Positions 1 through 5,166 of a DNA stretch of 6,149 nucleotides are shown piece after piece. Every line of letters starts with the position of its first letter. Positions within the stretch are counted from its first letter, which is position 1. The notes under the pieces were generated by a model. The model was not told the origin of the DNA, searched no databases, and worked only from the letters and a program-made list of their open reading frames with translations. Source of the DNA: Candidatus Krumholzibacteriia bacterium (lineage in GTDB: Bacteria > Krumholzibacteriota > Krumholzibacteriia > LZORAL124-64-63); NCBI GenBank assembly GCA_016744275.1, contig JADGEP010000241.1, positions 1 through 6,149 on the forward strand, read 5' to 3'. Both the position numbers and the translations under genes were made by a program.

Positions 1-56
1 AATTTGAAGCGACCTCGGCCCGCTGTCCAAAATGTGGGACTGAGCACAAGATCTAG
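1..56 (+). CDS. C-terminal tail of a zinc-ribbon-like protein (partial)
   Basis: Only the last 17 or so codons of a rightward gene are visible, read in the frame beginning at base 3 and ending with TAG at 54-56. The tail reads FEATSARCPKCGTEHKI. The Cys-Pro-Lys-Cys-Gly knuckle is typical of one half of a zinc ribbon, so a metal-binding C-terminus is plausible. The gene converges on the AhpD-like gene: the two TAG stops interlock in the palindrome CTAG at 53-56. The rest of the protein lies outside the window and its function cannot be told. A chance open frame this short cannot be excluded; the CxxCG motif and the tight convergent stop are the only support. Confidence 0.45.
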   Translation, partial: FEATSARCPKCGTEHKI

Positions 57-583
57 CTTTCCAATTCCACTCCGAGGCCATCGGCTACCCGGTTGACGAA
101 ATTGAAATAAGCCGTGATGGCGCAAACATCATGGATACCGCGGTCGTCCAGGCCGGCGCGGCGCAACGCATCGGCGTCGTCGGCGTTCATCAATTGCGGC
201 GTGGTGGTCAGTTTGGCGGCGTAGTCGAGGATGATCCGGTCCGGTGCCTCCAATTCCGCCTGGGTGTGATCGTTCTGCAGGGCCTTCAAAAGCGCGTCTT
301 GTTTGCCCTCGTTCATATTTGCCGCTGTCAATAATCTACGGAGACCCGCCCCGTGATGAGTCACTCAGTAGTGGCAGGCATTGCGGGCCGAAACCACCAC
401 GCCGATCATCTCGCGTTGCTTACGGCTCAGGGGGCCGCGCGCATACATCAGTTGGCGATACATGTCGTAGTGCAGGCGCAGCATTTGGCTGTGCACGCCG
501 TGGATCTGCAGGATGTTGTCCCGGTCGTTGACCTGGTCGTTGGGGTCGATGGATTCGGGATCCAGGTAGGGGATGTAGGCCAA
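53..583 (-). CDS. AhpD-like / carboxymuconolactone decarboxylase-family selenoprotein (CxxU), in-frame TGA read as selenocysteine
   Basis: Seen: two abutting open frames in one reading frame, separated only by a TGA at 367-365. Joined, they encode 176 residues, a normal length for AhpD-like 'peroxidase-related' proteins. The centre reads E58-M-I-G...A-R-N-A-C70-H71-Y72-(TGA73)-V-T-H76-H77-G, and the C-terminus has the family-like AYFNFVNRVADGLGVEL. In the family the active site is CxxC with a His four residues after the second Cys and a Glu twelve before the first; here C70, TGA73, H77 and E58 fit exactly. TGA therefore replaces the second catalytic cysteine, and a SECIS-like hairpin follows. 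The predicted role is a cytoplasmic selenol/thiol peroxidase or disulfide oxidoreductase; the substrate is unknown. I chose the TTG at 583 because AGGAG lies 5 nt upstream and it gives MAYIPYLDP; a GTG at 616 would overlap pabA and has no such site. It is the third gene of the pabB-pabA operon, 22 nt after pabA. The alternative is a pseudogene with a single TGC-to-TGA mutation, which is less likely given the exact position. Confidence 0.86.
338..367 (-). promoter_or_regulatory. Candidate bacterial SECIS element with the selenocysteine TGA
   Basis: Reading leftward, the TGA (367-365) is followed by 10 nt and then a hairpin. Strand ACGGGG (354-349) pairs with CUCCGU (343-338) in six pairs, one of them G-U, closing the 5-nt loop CGGGU (348-344). 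The loop begins 16 nt after the UGA and has a G at its second position. Known bacterial SECIS elements lie inside the coding region just after the UGA, have a short apical loop with a G near its 5' side, and sit about this far from the UGA, where SelB binds. Fit is by eye; no folding energy was computed. Confidence 0.7.
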
Positions 584-588
584 GGTTT

Positions 589-593
589 CTCCT
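589..593 (-). promoter_or_regulatory. Ribosome binding site that decides the TTG start of the selenoprotein gene
   Basis: AGGAG at 593-589, five bases before the TTG at 583-581. It lies in the gap just after the pabA stop (608-606) and is the strongest Shine-Dalgarno match near this start. It argues against the GTG at 616, which lies inside pabA. Confidence 0.7.
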
Positions 594-605
594 GTCGGTC
601 GGGAT

Positions 606-1238
606 CTAAATGTCACGATCCACTATACTGATGTTCATGTCTCCCCGCAGGAACGACCACAGAATTTGCCGCCCGTATTCGGTGCCGATCGACTCGGGGT
701 GAAACTGCACCCCTTCCAGGGGCCACTGCCGGTGCCGCACACCCATGACCAGGCCTTCGTCGGTCCAGGCGGTCATCACCAGCTGGGGCGGCAGGCCGTC
801 TCGCGTGCCGACCAGCGAGTGATAGCGCATCACTTCCAGAGGTTCAGGCAGGTGGCCGAACAACCCCGCCTGATCGTGCAGGATATAGCTCGTTTTCCCG
901 TGGCGCGGTTCCGGCGCCCGCACAATCTTGCCCCCAAACGCCTCTATGATTCCCAGATGACCCAAACAGACGCCCAGGATGGGCACGGTTTCGCCCAACT
1001 GCAGGATCACCTCGCGGCAGACGCCAAAATACTCCGGTTTTTCGGGGCTGCCCGGCCCGGGCGAGATGATGATTCGTTCCGGCGCCAGCGCGCGCAGTTC
1101 TTCCACGGTGATGGCGTCATTGCGAAACACTTCGGGCTCTGCGCCATCGCACATCTCGGCCACGATCTGGAAGAGGTTGTAGGTGAATGAGTCGTAATTG
1201 TCGAGAATGACGACCTTGGGCACTGGGTGCTCGTTCAT
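606..1238 (-). CDS. pabA: Aminodeoxychorismate synthase glutamine amidotransferase subunit (PabA; TrpG-type)
   Basis: A 210-residue class I glutamine amidotransferase, normal length for PabA/TrpG. It hydrolyses glutamine and passes ammonia to the chorismate-binding partner. Visible motifs: N-terminal VVILDNYDSFTYNL (9-22), oxyanion-hole loop SPGPGSP (59-65), nucleophile elbow GVCLGH with Cys91, HGKTS (113-117), MRYHSL (137-142) and GVQFHPES with His180 and Glu182, so the Cys-His-Glu triad is complete. Residue 95, almost always Gln in this family (GHQ), is Leu (codon CTG). The ATG overlaps the pabB stop as ATGA, with GGAGG six bases upstream inside pabB, so translation is probably coupled and the subunits made in equal amounts. 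PabA and TrpG cannot be told apart by sequence alone; the partner's PIKGT motif favours PabA, though it may serve both pathways. Confidence 0.93.
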   Translation of the reverse strand: MNEHPVPKVVILDNYDSFTYNLFQIVAEMCDGAEPEVFRNDAITVEELRALAPERIIISPGPGSPEKPEYFGVCREVILQLGETVPILGVCLGHLGIIEAFGGKIVRAPEPRHGKTSYILHDQAGLFGHLPEPLEVMRYHSLVGTRDGLPPQLVMTAWTDEGLVMGVRHRQWPLEGVQFHPESIGTEYGRQILWSFLRGDMNISIVDRDI

Positions 1239-2737
1239 GCTGCGCCTCCGTTGTTCAGCGTGGAAATCGCCGCAATCATGGCCCGGGCCTTGTCCATGGT
1301 CTCTTCGTATTCCGCATCGGGGTCACTGTCGCTGACCACGGCGCCACCCACGCCAAAGGTGGCCACGTTGTCCTGGCAAACGATGGTGCGGATCACCATG
1401 CCCAGGTCCATGGCGCCGCCGGCGTCTATGAAGCCCAGAGCGCCGCTGTAGATTCCACGTTTCACCGGTTCGATGCTGTCGATGATCTTCATGGCCTCGA
1501 TTTTGGGAGCCCCGGTCATGGAGCCGCCCGGGAAGCAGGCCCGCACCAGGTCAAAAGCGTCGTATTCGGCTTTCAGTTCGCCGCGTACCGTGGAGACCAA
1601 CTGGTGCACCGTGGCGTAGGTCTCGACCACTTGCAATTCGGGCACAGTCACGCTGCCGATCCGACAAACCTTGCCCAGGTCGTTGCGCACCAGATCGACG
1701 ATCATGATGTTCTCGGCCTGGTCTTTTTCGGAGTCGCCGAGTTCGGCTTTCAGTTGACCGTCGGCCTCGGGTGTCTCGCCGCGGGGGCGGGTGCCCTTGA
1801 TGGGCCGGCTCTCCACGGTGCCACCGGCGTCCAATTTCAGAAACCGCTCGGGCGATGCGCTAACCACCTGAAAACCAGGCAGTTGCAGGTAAGAGGCGAA
1901 CGGCGCCGGATTGATTTCCCGCAGAATGCCGTACAATTCCCAGGCAGAGCCTTTCAGGTCCATTTCCAGGCGTTGGGTCAGGCAGACTTCGAAAACATCG
2001 CCGGCCAGGATGTGCTCGCGGCATTGCTGCACGGCGGCTTGGTATTGTTCGCGGTTGAAATGGGCGCGAGGGGCGGTAGGGTTTTCCATGGGTACGGCCG
2101 CCGAGCCTGTTTTGGTGAAAACCAGGCTCTCCAGTTCAGCCTGCCATTGCGCAGTGCGTTCGGTGGCAAAGGCTTGGGCGTTCGTTCCTCGTCCCGTGAT
2201 GTGCAGTGTAGCTTGCTCTTGGGCATGATCGTAGGTGAGCACTTCGTCGATGACCATGAAGGCCAGGGCGGGCAAGCCCAGGTCGTCGGTGCCGGTATCG
2301 GGCAAATCTTCTATGGAATAGGCTGTTTCGTATCCGAAATACCCCATCAGGCCTTGGGTGAATGGAATCTGCCCGCTGCCGGCATCCGATTCGCCATAGC
2401 GTGCGGCCAAATCGCGCAGGGCGCCAAAAGGTTCACCCTCGAAACAATCGACATCCGGTGCTTCCAGTGCATCCGGTGCATCCGGGAATTGCCCATCCGG
2501 CCGCCGCCAGGTCTGTAACTCGAAGACCAGGTTGCGTTTGCCGTTTGCCTGGCGCCTTCCGGTCAATAGGGCCGCCGGCCGCCGGCCAAGGTAGGAAAAT
2601 CGGCCGGGATGCTCCTCATTCAAGCCACTGTCCAACAGAAAGGCGCATTCGTCGGTGCCAAAAAGCTCAGCGCAGCGCCAGAAAGGCCCTGGGAGGTCTA
2701 TTTTGGTGCTGAGGGTGTGGCGCAGGATATTGTTCAT
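1235..2737 (-). CDS. pabB: Aminodeoxychorismate synthase component I (PabB)
   Basis: A 500-residue chorismate-binding enzyme that, with ammonia from PabA, converts chorismate to 4-amino-4-deoxychorismate for p-aminobenzoate and folate. The N-terminal domain has AFLLDSG and GRFSYLGRRP (about residues 32-53). The C-terminal catalytic domain has GDVFEVCLTQR (246-256), SASPERF (293-299), PIKGTRPRG (312-320, Lys314), IVDLVRNDLG (346-355), CFPGGSMTGAPK (401-412) and EYEETMDKARA (476-486). Lys in PIKGT marks PabB; anthranilate synthase TrpE has Ala (PIAGT), and EVCLT resembles eukaryote-type aminodeoxychorismate synthases. The frame stays open upstream to 3028, but I chose the ATG at 2737 because MNNILRHTL begins where homologues usually begin; its Shine-Dalgarno (GGGAAG, about 11 nt away) is poor. 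An ATG at 2866 is the alternative. First gene of the pabB-pabA-AhpD-like operon. No pabC is visible in the window. Confidence 0.92.
   Translation of the reverse strand: MNNILRHTLSTKIDLPGPFWRCAELFGTDECAFLLDSGLNEEHPGRFSYLGRRPAALLTGRRQANGKRNLVFELQTWRRPDGQFPDAPDALEAPDVDCFEGEPFGALRDLAARYGESDAGSGQIPFTQGLMGYFGYETAYSIEDLPDTGTDDLGLPALAFMVIDEVLTYDHAQEQATLHITGRGTNAQAFATERTAQWQAELESLVFTKTGSAAVPMENPTAPRAHFNREQYQAAVQQCREHILAGDVFEVCLTQRLEMDLKGSAWELYGILREINPAPFASYLQLPGFQVVSASPERFLKLDAGGTVESRPIKGTRPRGETPEADGQLKAELGDSEKDQAENIMIVDLVRNDLGKVCRIGSVTVPELQVVETYATVHQLVSTVRGELKAEYDAFDLVRACFPGGSMTGAPKIEAMKIIDSIEPVKRGIYSGALGFIDAGGAMDLGMVIRTIVCQDNVATFGVGGAVVSDSDPDAEYEETMDKARAMIAAISTLNNGGAA
1245..1249 (-). promoter_or_regulatory. 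Ribosome binding site of pabA inside the end of pabB
   Basis: GGAGG at 1249-1245, six bases before the pabA ATG at 1238. It lies within the last codons of pabB and goes with the 4-nt ATGA overlap, fitting translational coupling or efficient reinitiation. Confidence 0.75.
2450..2487 (-). repeat. Four-copy 9-bp tandem repeat within pabB
   Basis: On the + strand, from 2452: CATCCGGTG, CTTCCAGTG, CATCCGGTG, CATCCGGGA. Being a multiple of three it keeps frame and encodes Pro-Asp-Ala-like triplets (PDAPDALEAPDV, residues 85-96 of PabB). It lies in a loop region of the N-terminal domain, away from the catalytic motifs. Confidence 0.6.
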
Positions 2738-2900
2738 GGATCGGGGCTTCCCGCTGAAGTTGAAAATGCTGTGAATCAAGACTCGATGCCCACAATCTGC
2801 ACTCATCAGCGCATTCGTCAAGGTGCTCGGTGAAGCCGGGCGGATTTGGGGTTCGATGATGGGCATATGGTTTTTGCAGGAAAGTGCTGCCCGAAGGTGA

Positions 2901-2928
2901 GAAATAGGTGAAATGTCGTTGCGGTCAA
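2901..2928 (-). promoter_or_regulatory. Candidate sigma70-type promoter for pabB-pabA operon
   Basis: Leftward TTGACC (2928-2923) lies 16 bp before TATTTC (2906-2901). The -35 is good (5 of 6); the -10 is poor (3 of 6). Transcription would start near 2895, leaving a leader of about 155 nt before the ATG at 2737, or under 30 nt if the ATG at 2866 were used. Consensus match only. Confidence 0.25.
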
Positions 2929-2943
2929 TCTTCCCCGATTGAC
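2924..2943. repeat. Perfect 7-bp inverted repeat between divergent -35 candidates
   Basis: GTCAATC (2924-2930) and GATTGAC (2937-2943) are exact reverse complements with a 6-bp spacer TTCCCC. The arms overlap the -35 hexamers of both divergent promoter candidates. This is the geometry of an operator for a dimeric regulator, but the palindrome could also follow simply from two facing TTGAC boxes. Confidence 0.5.
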
Positions 2944-2968
2944 AGAAGCCCCCGCCACAGGCTAGATT
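2939..2968 (+). promoter_or_regulatory. Candidate sigma70-type promoter for the secreted-protein gene
   Basis: A consensus TTGACA (2939-2944) lies 18 bp before TAGATT (2963-2968, 4 of 6 matches). A start near 2975 would give a leader of about 185 nt before the ATG at 3160. If the organism belongs to the Bacteroidota proper, its main sigma factor uses different boxes, so treat this with caution. Confidence 0.35.
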
Positions 2969-3159
2969 TCCTCCCCCTGACTTAGTAAGACAAGTTCCTT
3001 CCGAGGAATGTTCAAAGACGCGACCCACCCTGTGTGCTCGGGAGAATCCTAGGGGTGCCGTCCGGCTATGAACAGATCACCACGAAAATCTCTGGAACCG
3101 CACGGCGTGGGAGCGACGTCTCGTCGGATTTGGGTTTTTCCTCCCCTGTGGGATGTGAC

Positions 3160-5166
3160 ATGGGTTTGAAGGATCGACTGCAAAGTAAAAAGACTGCTAC
3201 CCTGATTGGTGTCTTGACGGTTTTGATCTGCCTTAGCTCGGCTTATGGTCTGCCCCGGAAGGATCTATTCACCAACGTGGGGTTGCTGGGCCTGACGGTG
3301 ACGAACCTGGGTTACAACGGCAGCGGGTGGGCCGGCAATGGTTCCCAACCCTCATGCGAATACCCCATTTTTAGTAATGTTGAGCACGTTTTTGTGGCTG
3401 GCCTCTGGATCGGTGCGGAAACCGCCGATGGCCGGCGCCTGGTCTCCACTGGAGCTCAGGACAATTCAACGCTTTCGGCAGGTGAAGAGACCCGCGAGTT
3501 CAACGATCTGCCGCAGCCTGATCCGGACAATGGTGTTGAAGGCTTTGAAGTGCGCAACTGGTCAAATCGCCAGATTGACGAAGACCGGTATAGCCCCCGA
3601 GCCCTGGCCACCCAGCACATCGAACTGGGCTTTGATGACTATCGTCAAAACGTCACCAGCCACACGCCCATCGGCGTGAAAGTCATCTTGCGTGCCTTGG
3701 CGTGGTCGGCGCCTTTTGCCGATGACTTCGTCATTTTGGATTACAGTATCATCAACGTCTCGGGCACCGAATTGTCCAACGTTTACGTGGGCTACTGGAA
3801 TGATACCTCCGTCGGGAATACCGATGAAACCAACCCCTACGACGATCAGGCTGCCGTCGGTTGGAATTATTATGACGATCTGAATGGTGGTTGGGGCCCC
3901 TCCGAGTGGGTCCCTGAAAGCGCGACCGTCGAGGGCGATGATAGAATCTGGATGATGTACGAGCACGATGCCGATGGCGAAGAAGGCTTGGCCACCAGTT
4001 GGATCGGCACGCGTTTGTTGGGTTCGGAACCAACGCCTGAACCGGAGCCCGGCACAGCGCCCGTATCTTACAATGCCTGGACTTTTCGCCGTGTGCCCGC
4101 CCAGGACGATTGGTTCACCAATCCGGATGATCCCTCGGAAGAGCTGCCGGGCAAGTACCAGTTGATGAGCAACGGTGCCTTCACTGTTGGCGAAACCCAG
4201 GCGGTCGATTATTCCGCAGTCGGCAACTGGATGGGTATTCTCTCGACCGGACCGTTCCCCAGCCTGGCTCCCAATGACACCCTGAACGTGACATTCGCGG
4301 TCGTGGCCGGTGTGGATTCCTTGAGCCTGCTCTCCAACAGCAAAGTGGCGCAGAAGGCCTACGACGACAATTTCTCCATTGTCGCGGGACCTCCGTCGCC
4401 GAAAGTGGATTTTTCCTACAACGACAACTCGGTCATCATCAGTTGGGCCCCGGGAGACTCGCTGGATGCCTCGGGCGCGCCTCTGCCGGTGGACAGCGGC
4501 CTGCGCTCACCCGAGCACCACATCAGCGAGACGACTGCCCGCGAAGATTTCCAGGGCTACCGTGTCCTGCGGTATCAGGGCACGATCATTGATGGCATTC
4601 CGGAGGAAGTTTCGACCTTGGTCGCCGAGTTCGACAAGGTTGATGGCATCGGTTTTGACACCGGCTTGCCCCCGCTCAACAGCGAAGGCATGCGGGAGTT
4701 CGTCGACACCAATCTGTTGGATGGTTTCCCCTATTGGTATTCGGTGATTTCCTTCAGCGCCCTGGATGTTGAAGAAGGCTTGCCCGAATTCAGAAGTGGC
4801 TTTCATGAGAACGGTGAGCTGGTCTACCCGGGCCCCGCTGCCGCTGGCTCTGGCAATCCACGCACGGTTGGCGTTTACCCCAATCCGTACCGGACAGGGT
4901 CGCTCTTTGATTCCCGACTGGGCGAACAGGAATTGGGCCGCAAAATCTGGTTCACGGGATTGGCACCGCGAAGCCGGGTTCAGGTCTTTTCTTTGGTCGG
5001 CGAACTGGTGAAAACCATCGAGCACGATGATCCCGGCAGCGGCCAGCACAGCTGGAATCTGCTCAGCGATTTTGACCGGGTCATCGCTACGGGACTCTAC
5101 ATCTATGTTGTTGAGGATCTGGCTACAGGTGAGATCCAGCGCGGAAAGTTGGTGATCATCAAATGA
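3160..5166 (+). CDS. Large secreted protein with Fn3-like region and type IX-sorting/FlgD-Ig-like C-terminal domain
   Basis: A 668-residue predicted exported protein of unknown function. It starts with a classic signal peptide: basic MGLKDRLQSKK, hydrophobic core 12-27, and likely cleavage after Ala-Tyr-Gly (28-30). This is why I chose the ATG at 3160; the frame is open back to a GTG at 3034, but that would bury the signal. The mature part is rich in Asp, Gly, Asn, Trp and Tyr and looks beta-rich. PSCEYP (64-69) and HVFVAGLWIGA (76-86) recall large secreted proteins of FCB-type uncultivated bacteria. A Fn3-like stretch lies at about 412-535 (VIISWAPGDS, GYRVLRYQG, YWYSV). The final 100 residues (570-668) start VGVYPNPYR and end GKLVIIK, like type IX secretion sorting or FlgD Ig-like domains, implying export across the outer membrane. 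The -1 residue of the only Cys in the signal is Ile, so it is not a lipoprotein. The stop overlaps the next start (ATGA). Confidence 0.85.
   Translation: MGLKDRLQSKKTATLIGVLTVLICLSSAYGLPRKDLFTNVGLLGLTVTNLGYNGSGWAGNGSQPSCEYPIFSNVEHVFVAGLWIGAETADGRRLVSTGAQDNSTLSAGEETREFNDLPQPDPDNGVEGFEVRNWSNRQIDEDRYSPRALATQHIELGFDDYRQNVTSHTPIGVKVILRALAWSAPFADDFVILDYSIINVSGTELSNVYVGYWNDTSVGNTDETNPYDDQAAVGWNYYDDLNGGWGPSEWVPESATVEGDDRIWMMYEHDADGEEGLATSWIGTRLLGSEPTPEPEPGTAPVSYNAWTFRRVPAQDDWFTNPDDPSEELPGKYQLMSNGAFTVGETQAVDYSAVGNWMGILSTGPFPSLAPNDTLNVTFAVVAGVDSLSLLSNSKVAQKAYDDNFSIVAGPPSPKVDFSYNDNSVIISWAPGDSLDASGAPLPVDSGLRSPEHHISETTAREDFQGYRVLRYQGTIIDGIPEEVSTLVAEFDKVDGIGFDTGLPPLNSEGMREFVDTNLLDGFPYWYSVISFSALDVEEGLPEFRSGFHENGELVYPGPAAAGSGNPRTVGVYPNPYRTGSLFDSRLGEQELGRKIWFTGLAPRSRVQVFSLVGELVKTIEHDDPGSGQHSWNLLSDFDRVIATGLYIYVVEDLATGEIQRGKLVIIK

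Larger units (their letters stand above)
2738..3159. other. 422-bp divergent intergenic region between pabB and the secreted-protein gene
   Basis: No convincing gene lies here. Two open extensions exist, pabB upstream to 3028 (-) and the secreted protein upstream to 3034 (+), but neither adds recognisable family sequence. I see back-to-back promoter candidates centred near 2934, a perfect inverted repeat between them, and a long leader before the rightward gene with small hairpins: TTCCT/AGGAA at 2995-3008 and CGACG/CGTCG at 3114-3126. I checked the leader by eye for TPP, glycine, cobalamin and c-di-GMP riboswitch hallmarks and found no convincing match. Confidence 0.6.

Noticed and set aside
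365..367. Split gene as a simple pseudogene or sequencing error at the TGA
   Set aside because: The TGA coincides exactly with a catalytic Cys, there is no other lesion, and a suitable hairpin follows at the right distance. It remains the main alternative but is less likely.
1604..2518. A 304-codon open frame on the plus strand
   Set aside because: It is antisense to the well-supported pabB gene and shows no family features.
1235..2737. Anthranilate synthase component I (TrpE)
   Set aside because: The active-site motif is PIKGT with Lys314 rather than PIAGT, and no other trp genes are nearby.
3030..3120. Possible TPP riboswitch (GGGGTGCC and GAACAGATC look suggestive)
   Set aside because: The essential CUGAGA and CCUGAUCUGGAUAAU...GCGUAGGGA-type elements are absent; the downstream gene is also not a thiamine gene.
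3034..3159. GTG start at 3034 adding 42 residues to the secreted protein
   Set aside because: It would place the signal peptide internally and has no good ribosome site; the ATG at 3160 gives a textbook exported N-terminus.
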